From: Vicia villosa
Lineage: Eukaryota > Streptophyta > Magnoliopsida > Fabales > Fabaceae
Assembly (NCBI RefSeq): GCF_029867415.1
Contig: NW_026705001.1
Span: forward strand, 774,501-838,500
Reading direction: 5' to 3'
DNA length: 64,000 nt
Below, piece by piece: positions 13,124 through 23,699 of the stretch. How positions within the stretch are numbered: the first letter of the stretch is position 1; every line of letters starts with the position of its first letter. The position numbers were made by a program, and so were the translations under genes. A model generated the notes under the pieces. The model was not told the origin of the DNA. It made no database searches and was given only the letters and a program-made list of their open reading frames with translations.

Positions 13124-16100
13124 CTAACGTCTCTTTCTTTTCTTGGTAGGTTTATGTACTACGCGTCTCTTAACAATGCGGACGGTTGGATTGATCCAAA
13201 TACCCTCATTATGATCATTTCTAATACAAGATTCATTCTCATTTTGATCGTTTCTTGTACAAGATTCAATGCCAACACCAATATCACCTTGATCTTCAAT
13301 TTTTTCATCAACTATTTTGTTAGATAAAAGCACTATAGACCATTTCGTACTTGTCGGATCATTGACATAGAACACTTGTTTAGCTTGAGAGGCTAGAATG
13401 AAAGGCTCATCTTTGTACCCTACCCTATTGAGATCCACTTGCAAAAATCCTGACTTATCCATTCGTACGCCACTATTATTTTCAACCCACTTGCAACCAA
13501 ATACAGGAATCTGAAACTTCGCGTAATCAAACACCAAAATGCGCTCGATAACCCCAAAATATGACAAATTTGCAAATTTCGGATTTAAGTCATTCGCACT
13601 TGATATGTGCATAGCTTCAGCTACCAAGGTAACACCACTATTTTGCATAGTACTTTTATCATCCTGTTCTTTGGTATAAAATGTGTATCCATTAATTGCG
13701 TATGCGCTATAAGAAAGTACAATTACAGATGGACCATAGGCTAAACATCTCAACCTTTCTGTTACTGAAGCAGGATCTGAACGATACTTTGAATAAATAT
13801 GATCTCTAAACCACGATATGAAACTTCGATTGTGCTCTCGTACTATCCAGTTCTCATTTCTATTTGGATTTAAATCTCGGAGAACAACTTTGTGCATTTC
13901 AACAAACGGCTCAACCTCAATCTCATTGTGCAGAACATACAAGTGCACTTGATCCCGTTCGACCATTGATACTGTCACAACTTTATTTCCAATTAGCCTT
14001 TTTCCTTCTTTTTTTTCGACAATATGAGATTTGGGGAGTCCAATTGATTGAACATTTGACAGATATTCAGTACAAAACTCAACCGCTTCTTCAGCAACGT
14101 ATCGCTCGGCAATACAACCCTCCGGTCGACTTCTGTTTTTCACGTACCCTTTTAATATTTTCATATAACGTTCAGCAGGGTACATCCATCTCATATAAGC
14201 TGGTCCGCACAGTTGTGTCTCTTTCACAAGATGAACGACTAGATGAACCATTATGTCAAAAAACGAGGGAGGAAAATACATTTCAAGATCACATAAAGTA
14301 ACAACTATCTCATTTTGCAATGTTGGTAAGATCGCGGGATCGACCACCTTACTGCAAATAGACCTGAAGAAGAAACACAGCTTAGTTATTGCGCTTCTTA
14401 CTTTTTCTGGCAGAATAGAACGTATACCTATTGGTAAAAAATGTTCCATTATAACATGGCAATCATGCGTCTTCAAACTCTTTAACTTGAGGTCTTTCAT
14501 GGACACAAGTCTTCTAATATCTGAAGAGTAGCCTTCTGGAACTTTTACTTCACTGAGGAACTTACACAATGTTTTCTTCTCCTTTCTAGATAGAGTGTAA
14601 ACAGCAGGTGGCAGATATGTTCGTCTTCCTTTCGTCACGGGCCCCAATTCAGTTCTCATCCCCATGTTTACCATGTCATTCCTTATGTTAACGCCATCCT
14701 TAGACTTTCCTTGTATATTGAGTAGCGTACCTATAACGCTGTCAAATACATTTTTTTCAATATGCATAACATCCAGGAAATGTCTTACGTACAACGACTT
14801 CCAATATGGAAGTTCAAAGAAAATTGACTTCTTCTTCCACCCACCCTTGACAATTGAATGTGCAAAAGGCTTGCCAAACTGAGTGCTCACATCTTTCACC
14901 TTTTCAAAAATTTGATCACCTGACAAAAAAGGCGGGGCTGTACGATGTTCGGCCTCTCCATTGAATGCTTTTCTCCACCCACGGTAGTGATGATTAGAAT
15001 TTAAGAATCTACGATGGCCGAGAAAGACATTCTTCTGACAAAGCGCCAATCGTGTCGTATCGGTTTCATCCTCACAAACAGGACACGCCTTTTGACCCTT
15101 GTTGCTGTACCCGGATAGATTTCCGTATGCTGGAAAATCATTAATTGTTCCAAACAACATCGCCCTCAAGTTGAAACTTTCTTTCCTATACCCATCGTAA
15201 ACCTCCACACCTCTCTCCCACAAAAACTTTAAATCTTCGATTAAGGGTGCCAAGTATACGTCTATGTCATTCCCTGGTTGTTTAGGCCCAGAAATTAGCA
15301 TAGATAACATCATGTACTTACGCTTCATACATAGCCACGGAGGTAAGTTATAAATCATAAGAATCACAGGCCATGTGCTATGCGAGATACTTTGAATACC
15401 ATGCGGGTTCATTCCATCAGTAGACAATGACAACCGAAGGTTTCTTGCTTCTTTTCCAAATTCAGGATATTCAGTATCAACTTTACTCCATTGTGGTGAG
15501 TCTGCCGGATGTCGCAACTTTCCATCAATAATTCTTTCATCTGCATGCCAAGTCAAGTGTCTTGAATCGGTCTCACTACGATACATGCGTCTAAATCTCG
15601 GAATTATAGGAAAATACCATAAGACTTTAGCAGGAGACAACTTTTTCTTATATCGAGGGGCACCACATTTAGGACACTCATTCAACGCTGCATACTCGTT
15701 TCGAAACAAAACGCAATCGTTTGGACATGCGTGTATCTTATCATAGCTCATTCCAATAGAAGACAACATCTTTTTGGCTTCATACGTTCGATTGGGAAGA
15801 ACATTATCCTCTGGTAGCATATCTTTCATAAGGGCTAATAACTCTGTGAAACTTTTATCCGACCATCCATTGTCCGCCTTTAAGTTGTACAACTTTAACA
15901 CCGCAGACAATCTTGTGAATTTTGAACAACCATCATACAACGGTTTCTCTGCATCGCTTACCAACCTCTCAAACATTTTGGGACAATCCGCTAGATCTTC
16001 TTCCAGCGCTTCTGCAATCTCTTCGACACGATCACAATCGTATGTGTCTGTGCAATCGTCGTTTGAAGCATACTTCCTATTACACCTCGACCCAGCATTC

Positions 16101-16339
16101 CCGGTACTTTTCTCACCATGCATTGTCCAACATGTATAACTTCTATCAATTCCAAACCGTAGTAAATGAGATCCCAACTGATTCCCGTTAACCTTACCCC
16201 CGGCATAACAGCAACCCAAGCAAGGACACGGCATTCGAAGCGGGTCTTTGGAGTTCGCAACCGCAAACTCAACAAATTCCCATACCCCTTTCTCGTACTC
16301 TTTCGACAATCGGTTTGAATTCATCCATGTCTTATCCAT
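13124..16339 (-). CDS. TNP2/TNPD-type CACTA transposase
   Basis: An intact 1,071-residue reading frame without introns, typical in size for plant CACTA transposases. The N-terminus (about 1-75) has the transposase-associated domain with MPCPCLGC and GSHLLRFGI. The tnp2 catalytic region follows (about 150-560), then a DUF4218-like region (VHLVVHLVKE, GPAYMRWMYPAERYMK, about 690-760) and a DUF4216-like region (YAINGYTFYT, YFGVIERILVFDY, about 900-1010). The C-terminus is basic (KPTKKRKRR) and could serve as a nuclear signal. Candidate DDE residues by context are D308 (STDGMNPHG), D523 (LDVMHIEKNV) and E723 (YPAERY). Two CxxC pairs (CPNDC, CPKCGAP; CPVCED) suggest metal binding. The protein would cut and join the CACTA ends. 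No stop codon or frameshift is seen, so it may be active. Confidence 0.95.
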   Translation of the reverse strand: MDKTWMNSNRLSKEYEKGVWEFVEFAVANSKDPLRMPCPCLGCCYAGGKVNGNQLGSHLLRFGIDRSYTCWTMHGEKSTGNAGSRCNRKYASNDDCTDTYDCDRVEEIAEALEEDLADCPKMFERLVSDAEKPLYDGCSKFTRLSAVLKLYNLKADNGWSDKSFTELLALMKDMLPEDNVLPNRTYEAKKMLSSIGMSYDKIHACPNDCVLFRNEYAALNECPKCGAPRYKKKLSPAKVLWYFPIIPRFRRMYRSETDSRHLTWHADERIIDGKLRHPADSPQWSKVDTEYPEFGKEARNLRLSLSTDGMNPHGIQSISHSTWPVILMIYNLPPWLCMKRKYMMLSMLISGPKQPGNDIDVYLAPLIEDLKFLWERGVEVYDGYRKESFNLRAMLFGTINDFPAYGNLSGYSNKGQKACPVCEDETDTTRLALCQKNVFLGHRRFLNSNHHYRGWRKAFNGEAEHRTAPPFLSGDQIFEKVKDVSTQFGKPFAHSIVKGGWKKKSIFFELPYWKSLYVRHFLDVMHIEKNVFDSVIGTLLNIQGKSKDGVNIRNDMVNMGMRTELGPVTKGRRTYLPPAVYTLSRKEKKTLCKFLSEVKVPEGYSSDIRRLVSMKDLKLKSLKTHDCHVIMEHFLPIGIRSILPEKVRSAITKLCFFFRSICSKVVDPAILPTLQNEIVVTLCDLEMYFPPSFFDIMVHLVVHLVKETQLCGPAYMRWMYPAERYMKILKGYVKNRSRPEGCIAERYVAEEAVEFCTEYLSNVQSIGLPKSHIVEKKEGKRLIGNKVVTVSMVERDQVHLYVLHNEIEVEPFVEMHKVVLRDLNPNRNENWIVREHNRSFISWFRDHIYSKYRSDPASVTERLRCLAYGPSVIVLSYSAYAINGYTFYTKEQDDKSTMQNSGVTLVAEAMHISSANDLNPKFANLSYFGVIERILVFDYAKFQIPVFGCKWVENNSGVRMDKSGFLQVDLNRVGYKDEPFILASQAKQVFYVNDPTSTKWSIVLLSNKIVDEKIEDQGDIGVGIESCTRNDQNENESCIRNDHNEGIWINPTVRIVKRRVVHKPTKKRKRR

Positions 16340-17940
16340 GTCTTAATTAAGCTAAACAACAACGGTCAAACATCCACTCTTCACAAGTAACCCCTATGGC
16401 GAATTCAATTCACAAAGTTAGTAAGTACCTCCTATATTAACTCTCTAAACACATAAAACTAATGTGTTTCTGTCAAAACGCAAAGTATAAACGGAATGAA
16501 TCCGAAGCAATAAAACGTAACATATATAATCACACAATTTCAGACAAATTCATCATAATACCAGTAATTTGAGAAAGAAATTTACCTCGGATGTTACCGA
16601 ACTCAAGAAAACGCCAAACGTCGAACTAGGCTGGGAAACGATCAAACTTTCACTATACACAAGTTACCCCTATAGCAAATTCACAAAGTTAGTAACCACC
16701 AAGACAAAATCGATTGAACAAAGGAAATCAACAATAGTTTGATGTGTGTACATACTCCTAAATATGTAGTACCAGAGTCAATGATACGAGCTCCAAAGAG
16801 ATCCAAAGTTATCAATCCAGTCAGACCTATACAAGAAATTCAATTCAATGTATGATTATAATAAGAATGGGTGAATAGCTCATGATGCAGTTAATTAAAT
16901 ACACCACTACTAACACTACTAACACAAGACACACGATGCAGTTAATTAAATACACCACTACTAACACGAAGCTATAAAACTTTTTGCTCAAAAGCAAACC
17001 TTATGAATCATCCTTGTCTATATACATTAACTCACTCTTGTTTCATTCTTTACCTTCTCTCTTCCTCATTAATTCAACTCTCATAAGGTATATATTATTA
17101 CTATTATTATATATTATATATTATTTAATTTCTCTATGTGCTGTCATTCTCATACTTTACAGTACTTGGCATCCTTGAACAAGCCAATTTATTGTATAAT
17201 ATATACCATCACTCTCAATCTCATACACACACAACATATATATCATAGAGTTATTATATATAAATAAAAGTATATAATATATATTTTATCAAATTCCAAA
17301 ATCTATATAGCTATGTATGTACTATCCATCTCAAACTTCCAGATATGTATTCATCAAATAGTTCCCTCAATGGAAATAACCTAACATTTTCCTCTAATTC
17401 AAGAAATACTCAAGTAAAAAACTCTTGTAGCTGCTGCAAGGCTTCATGTTTCTCCATGACAGTGCCCAACAATTGTATTTGTTAAGAAAAGAGGTAATTC
17501 AATTAACAAAATGCTGTGTTTTTGAGTGTAATCTAACAGATTGAGAAACACATACACTTGTTTTATATCTATCTTGCAATTTTCTCTCTTAGAATATATT
17601 ATTAAACACAACAATCTCATAATGAATCTAAGAGGAAAAGAAAACAACAAAGAACAACAACTGATATTCACAAATACTCACAAACATGAAGCCTTCCAGA
17701 TATGAAAGCTATGAGAAGTGTGATACCTGGGTGGCGCAAAGCAAGTTGCTACCAGAGGAGAAGAGACGGAGACGAAACGATGGTGGTGGACGGAGGAGAA
17801 GAAGTTCGCGCGATGGTGGTGGACGGAGGACCGACGACGGTGAGGGGTGGGGTTTCTGGTTCGCGTGCAGAGAGAAAAAGAAAGAGAGAAAGTGAGAAAC
17901 AGTAGAAGCGTGTTTTTGGTTTTAATTTTAGTAATAAGGC
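16340..17940. promoter_or_regulatory. CACTA 5' non-coding and promoter region
   Basis: Non-coding DNA between the transposase start codon and the right subterminal repeats. It must contain the promoter of the element's minus-strand genes. A purine-rich GGTGGTGGACGGAGGA motif is repeated at about 17780-17840. Short open frames here look incidental. A 42-bp direct duplication around GATGCAGTTAATTAAATACACC occurs near 16884 and 16935. Confidence 0.5.
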
Positions 17941-18285
17941 TACTAAAGCGCTTCTGGAAAGCGCTCTCATAGCCTGGGCTATACCAGCGCTTTTGACAAA
18001 AAGCGCTCTCATTAAACACCCCTACCAGAGCGCTTTTGAAAAGCGCTTTCGTTCCCCCCACGTTCCCCCCACCTACCAGAGCGCTTTTGTAAAGCGCTTT
18101 CGTACCCCCCCCTACCAGAGCGCTTTTGAAAAGCGCTCTCATAACTCCCCCCTACCAGAGCGCTTCTTAAAAGCGCTTTCATACCCCCCCACTATTAGAG
18201 CGCTTTTTTAGCGTGTTTTTTAATTTTGTCTTTAGCGAAGCCTATGCCAGCGCTTTTCCTAAAAGCGCTTTCGTAGGGGTGCTGC
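17941..18285. repeat. Right subterminal AGCGCT repeat array
   Basis: Fifteen AGCGCT hexamers, most in the form CCAGAGCGCTTTTGAAAAGC with C-rich spacers. They mirror the array at the left end and identify both ends as one element. This end is promoter-proximal. Confidence 0.9.
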
Positions 18286-18311
18286 TAAAAGCCAAATTTG
18301 GCGTAGTGATG

Positions 18312-18780
18312 GGAAAAAATCTATTATTGATCTAAATATTTTTATATACGAAAATTACTATTGATCCAAATATTTTTGTACTTGATACCTAATCAAAATA
18401 ATATTTGTATACGGGAAAAAAATCTATTATTGTTCTATATATTTTTATATACGAAAATGGTATTTATGATCCAAATATTTTTGATTCAAAAATGGTATAC
18501 AAAAAAAAATTATTATTGATTTAAATATTTTTATATAAGAAAATTTACTATTGATCCAAATATTTTGGTAAATGATACCTAAACAAAAATAATATTTGTA
18601 TACCGGAAAAATATATTATTGATCTAAATATTTTTACATACGAGAAATGCTATTTATAATCAAATATTTTTTATACAAAAATGGTATACGAAAAAAAATT
18701 ATTATTGATCTAGATATTTTTGTATACAATTTTTTTTATTATTGATCTAAATATATATATTTTTCTTTTTTAACCTTTTA
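18312..18780. repeat. AT-rich tandem repeat, about 190-bp unit (right part)
   Basis: Continuation of the array at 7945-8626 on the other side of the CACTA insertion. It has the same words (CTATTATTGATC, TATATACGAAAA, CAAATATTTTT). It matches 40297-40745 in unit 2. Confidence 0.75.
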
Positions 18781-18828
18781 TTTAAAATAAATATATTATG
18801 TAAACAAATGCGCATAACAGAGCAGAAT

Positions 18829-18865
18829 CCGTGCGTAAGCACGGTACGCGTAGGTTTGTTACTAG
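18829..18865 (+). mobile_element. Helitron-like 3' terminus, unit 1
   Basis: A hairpin CCGTGC-GTAA-GCACGG (18829-18844) followed after about 17 nt by CTAG at 18862-18865. This is the layout of a plant Helitron 3' end (short GC hairpin, then CTRR). The 5' TC end was not located, so the element's extent is unknown; the AT-rich repeat block may be its body. Confidence 0.5.
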
Positions 18866-19275
18866 ATGAATTAATGAAGTTTTGTCATCAGAAGGAAAAA
18901 AAATCACATGCCAGAGAAAAGGTCGTGAAATTGAGTAGGGTATAAAAAAGTGATAGAGAGAAAAACATTGGGAAAAAATAACAAACATATAGAGGAAAAA
19001 AGCGAAATAAAATAATAAGACAAGATATTAACGTGGAAATTCCAAAATCGGAGAAAAACTTATGGTCGTTGTCGAATGGCAACCAGAGAATAACACTTTG
19101 AAAATTGTTACAACACATAATATACCCTCAACTATCTTAGGTCCCCAGTACACCCAAACTGTCAAAAATAAATATTTAACTACATCTCACAACACTCTAA
19201 TACAAAAGGATAAGAGAACAAAGAAAACCAAATACAAACTTAAAGTGTTTTTGACTAGTGCATCTTTTAAAGAAA

Positions 19276-19347
<72 letters not shown>

Positions 19348-20550
19348 TTGGATTCTCACTTGTTAGACGACGAGATCTTATCTAGAGGATGGTGAATAAA
19401 TCCCCTATTTTAAAATTACAAGATTGATTTTTTTAAAAAGAGTTTATACTTTGCCTAGCGGAAGTTTCGCGTTTAGATCGAAAGTCGTCTAAACCAAACA
19501 AATTATTGGAACTCAGATACGCACAACTGTATATGGTATGACAATGAGACCATTAATGTTAACAATTGAATTCTCAAATTAACAGCTCAAGTAGTCACAA
19601 GCCAATCAATATCCAACCAATTAAACACAAAAACATTAAAGTGTCAAATTATCGAACACTTGTTTTTTTTTCTTCTTATAAGCATCTCTCATACTTTAGT
19701 TATGTGTGGAATCCAATATGTGAAAGAAATGAAGTAATGTGATTAGTTTTTAGCATTTCCGTCAAGAAAAAAGAATACTTTTGTTTCTTTGTGATGTACA
19801 TGTGGATAATATAAATAAAAAAGACTTTGCGACAAATCTGTCGAATGAAGCTAATTCTACTCAATTTTGTTCGTCTAGGTCGAACATATAACATCCTAAA
19901 ATCTTAAAACTCTTTATTTATAAAAGATAAATAATTATTTGCTCAAAAACAGGTGTTACACATGCTCAACAAACAATATTTTTTTCAAATAAAACATAAA
20001 ATAGCAACGAAATTCAACTTCAAAACATGCTTTATAATATCTCAATAAAATCAAATATTTGATTTATTAAATAATCCAACAATAACTCAAAAACGTCTAT
20101 TAAAATATCCTAAACTCAGTGTTACAAATCAGAGTACTAACAAAAACTAAATAACGTGGAAAGCGGCAAAATAATAGAAGAGTCCTAAAGGCCCTCCTCT
20201 AGCTCAACACCACCTACTCCTCTACCTGATTATTTGTACTACACGAGAGTACATAACACCACAAAATAATAAACAGGGGTGAGAATAACTTTTCAGAAGT
20301 AAACGGTGCATTAAACAGCAAAAATAGTTTATAATAACATCAATTAGCATTCTCACGCAATAATTCACAACAACAATAACAACAACAATCACAATGTAAA
20401 AGTATAATGCAATATACTTTTCCTCCAAAATGCACGTGGTACCAAAGTTTTGGATGTCAAATTCATGATATTGAATTATCCACAACTCTCGTTCCTCTCT
20501 GGAACAGTGTTCTTTCTGAATATGAGACCATCATTGGTTCACTCTAAATC
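18866..20550. other. Non-coding spacer with (TA)n and dispersed repeat
   Basis: No supported gene. Contains a (TA)n run at about 19279-19345, the second member of the 150-bp direct repeat (about 19660-19800), and the single CTTTG site at 19787-19791 that is duplicated around the solo LTR in unit 2. From about 19890 (ACATCCTAAAATCTTAAAAC) the sequence looks like part of an LTR, continued in unit 2 at 46557-48420. Confidence 0.6.
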
Positions 20551-20610
20551 GTGACGTTTGAAGTCCACAACACAAAACATTGCCAACTGAGCCACGTGTG
20601 TGGCTTGTTT
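20551..20610 (-). mobile_element. Truncated tRNA-derived SINE head, unit 1
   Basis: Carries the A-box TGGCTCAGTTGGC on the minus strand, but the sequence changes just before the B-box that unit 2 retains (52236-52246). The break near 20557 is the junction of a roughly 5-kb deletion relative to unit 2. Confidence 0.6.
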
Positions 20611-22489
20611 ACTAAATGACTTCATTTTATTATATTTTTAAACGTTTCAGAGATTCAAAAAATAGCACCATGGTCGTCTTCAACCTCACGCTTCTTTCAA
20701 AGATTTGAATTTCTATCTCCCTCAATTCTCAACCAAATTAAATGATCCAAACATGATTTTCACTCGATTTTTAACAAGGAATATGATGGTGACCTTTGAT
20801 TTCATTTATTTTAAGTGTATCTCAAGATTATTCGTATGAATAACTAAGAACCATAATTCTCAAAAGTAAAATTAAATGATGATCATGATGAATACATAGT
20901 AGATGGATTTCTGATTCCCAGAAGTCATAAGTTTTCTAAGAAGTTCAGTTTGAGGAGCAGAATCCTTTGAAATTCCGGTTTCTTTTTTTATTTTAGACTT
21001 GTGTTCTTCTTAGTGGGAGACATTGTTGAAGAAAGTTAAGTTAGCTGAAGTTCTTTGAAGGAAAATATGGGTTTTGCTCTGAGAATGCTTAAGGGTTTCA
21101 AATTTGCAGAAGCGAAAGTGATGAAGTGGGGAAGATGAGGTATTTATAACAGGTCTGTGGCAGTTGGAAAGTTACCTATCAAAGAGTTAGTGGGGAACGT
21201 GTTATCTCCCTATGGGGAAGAAAGAGAGGTTACTCTTTTCTATTTCTTGGAAACTGATTGTTTTGATAGAAATGATGGGAACTGCTGCACGCACGTCTAA
21301 ATGGACGTTTTGGAAAAAGGTGTAATCATTACTCATAACGTCACAACAGTAAATGATTATAATAATAGGTTTCGCCTGTCGAAGTTCCATATGGTATTCA
21401 AAAATGAGCATTTCTCTGCGTAACAAAATACACATTTTTGATGGGCCAATTTGTTAACTGATAATTTCGACAGTAGTTGGGTCGAAGAGTAAGACAAAAT
21501 ATTCTTTGTGATTTGGGCTTCGATTGGATAGGATGATACAAAAGCCCAAGTTATCAGGATCGAATAGTCGTATCTGTTGACATATTTAAAATTTGAAGTT
21601 ATTTGGATATAACGCGTCGAAGACTTGGCGCTCACAGGAAGAAAGAATTTGAAATTTGAAATCAATCAAACCCTTCTTCGAAGATGTGTGGATGTCTATT
21701 ATTCAAAAGGATCATACAAATGACGAACGTGGCATGTTTTTGGATAAGGTCCGTTAGGGTCGAATTAGTATAAATAGAAGTTTTAATGTTAGGATTCGGG
21801 GTGTTCATTTTGTACAAATTACTCAAATACTCAAAGTATCAGCGTTAGAGAAAAGAGTTGCAGAGAACATACGTATAGAAAGACCGTTGTTTTTATTTCA
21901 AAGCCATTTACATTATCAGTACAAAGTCTTTTACACACTCTTTACATTTCCTTTATTTCCCAGTCGAAACCTTTATTATTCAGGATCATTTACTTTATTT
22001 AATTGAATTACTTTACATTATGTTCTTATCATTTATTGCTTTCAAGAAAAACTTTAGTATTCATTAAGAAGTAATATTGTCGAAACATGAATTATATTGT
22101 AACCTTAATCATAAACAAAAAAACTACGACACATGTCCTAGGATCAATCTATTCGATCATGTAAGTTATCGAAGTGTTTGATTTGGAAGACTAGCGTTTG
22201 TTTACCAAATATCACAATAAACAACACTATCATCGAATTGAGATTGATCAATCAGCTATATCATATAATTTTTTTTAAAATAACAGTATGACTTGGTGCT
22301 AAACATGGTTGTGATTGGTTGATAGTGTATAACTATTTTATATTGTCAATGTATATCATATTTTCTCTTTATCTTTTTCCATATATAATTATATATTTTT
22401 CTCTGAAATAATAATATATTGAATTAAATTTCATTCTTTGTTCATTTCTGTTAGATATTTTTAAAATATTATTTGGAACTTTAAATTGG
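20611..22489. other. Non-coding spacer with LTR-like promoter segment
   Basis: No supported gene. Nearly identical to 52309-54178. A segment near 21377-22090 starts TGTCGAAGTTCC and ends TTGTCGAAACA. It contains a TATA-like AGTATAAATAGAAG at about 21768, followed by a pyrimidine-rich stretch, the layout of a retrotransposon LTR. No matching target duplication was found, so this is tentative. Confidence 0.45.
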
Positions 22490-23231
22490 TCTAGTGGTAA
22501 AGCAAGTATATTTTATTATAAAGCGCCCTTACCGCTGAACCGTTGCATTGCTTGTGATAACTTATGAACATTATAATATTATATACGTTCATTATTAGAT
22601 GCAGAATTAAATTAAAATGATGTTTCTCTTCACCAAATGGCATCATTTTCTCTATAAAATAGAGACACTTGAAAAACATAAAAGGACATGAAAATATAAC
22701 TATATACACCTATTTTTCCACCATTTCAATTACTTTAAAATCATCCTTTACTTTATTAATGCATGAGTAAAGTGTATGAAACATATTCTGTAACATATTA
22801 TCAAAAGATACGTTTAGTGTGTTTGTGCAACTCACATTAAGAAATTCAAAGTATTCTGAAGGGAATTCGTCGTTAATCTCAATTGCATTCAATATACTAT
22901 AATTGGTAAGGGTGTATTGCTCCTAAAGATTAGTGTGAAATTCACACACTTTGAATTTTTCAAATACAATCTTCATCAACACCTTCTTTATTCAAGAACT
23001 GCCACATATTCACCACCAACAACAATAAATATCCAACAATTCCTGTGATCAATGGCAGATATACTAGATCAAACATATTGAATATTTAATATATTTCAAA
23101 ATTAATTTTCTTATATCACTTATCTTTTCCATATCTAATTAGTTATTTTTCTATAAAATATTCAGAATGTTGAATTAAATTTCATTCTTTGCTCACTTTC
23201 TGATATGTGTATGTAGTGAAGAAAGATATAC

Positions 23232-23603
23232 CATGGTTTAAAATTGCGGTTGCGGATACGGTTGTGGGTGTTGCGATTGCGGCTATTGCGGTTGCTGCGA
23301 TGCGCATTGCGGCCGTTGCGGCATGAGTTTAAATTAGGAAATATTTGAAATACACCATTAAAAAACACTTAATGTTAATATCTTACATTACAAATCACAT
23401 GTAAATTGAGTTTATGGGTTCTCAAATGTTGAGTTATGATGAAAATATATGAATAAACATGAGTGAAGATGTTTGATACGAATTCTAGTGTTGTTGGACG
23501 TGTGATTATAAATCACACCGCAATTGCGGCTCGATGCGGAGGCTACCGCATCAGTAATATTGCGGCCGCAATTGCGGTTGCAGACCCGCAATTTAAAACC
23601 ATG
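23232..23603. mobile_element. GC-rich MITE, unit 1 (372 bp)
   Basis: Inverted ends CATGGTTTAAAATTGCGG and its complement (17 of 18 matching). An 8-bp target duplication AGATATAC lies at 23224-23231 and 23604-23611. The ends are rich in TTGCGG/CCGCAA words, which stand out in this AT-rich DNA. A shorter copy with the same duplication is at the same place in unit 2, so it predates the duplication. The 8-bp duplication suggests a hAT-type origin. Confidence 0.88.
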
Positions 23604-23699
23604 AGATATACAAAATATTTATCACTAAATGCTACAATTAGACACTCACCACAAAAAAAAAAAGTGAATGAAAATATGACTAAAAGAGAAAAAACTTAA

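Larger units (their letters stand above)
8627..18308. mobile_element. CACTA (En/Spm-type) transposon, 9,682 bp
   Basis: The left end is CACTACAACACGG and the right end, read inward, CACTACGCCAAATTTGGC. A 3-bp target duplication ATG lies at 8624-8626 and 18309-18311. The flanking repeat is continuous across the element, and unit 2 has the unoccupied site near 40295-40297. The ends carry dense subterminal AGCGCT motifs: 22 between 8651 and 9140, 15 between 17945 and 18270. Inside are two minus-strand genes: a TNP2-type transposase (13124-16339) and a DNA-binding/protease gene (9392-12666). With open genes, both ends and a clean target duplication it looks autonomous and young. The terminal inverted repeat proper is very short (CACTAC, then partial). 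Confidence 0.95.

Noticed and set aside
13864..16191. Several plus-strand frames of 70-145 codons
   Set aside because: They are antisense shadows of the intact transposase gene.
17686..18142. Short frames on both strands at the right CACTA end
   Set aside because: They come from repeated AGCGCT and GGTGGTGGACGG units; they overlap on both strands and have no family resemblance.
18782..19118. Minus-strand frames of about 70 codons near the Helitron-like end
   Set aside because: Phe/Leu-rich products of AT-rich DNA; no conserved pattern and no gene structure.
21377..22090. A complete solo LTR in unit 1
   Set aside because: The ends resemble TG...CA and a TATA box is inside, but flanking bases (TCGCC and TGAAT) do not form a target duplication, so it is left as LTR-like only.
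22487..22560. tRNA-like sequence at TGGTCTAGTGGTAAAGC
   Set aside because: Only an A-box-like stretch is present, with no B-box at the expected distance in either unit.
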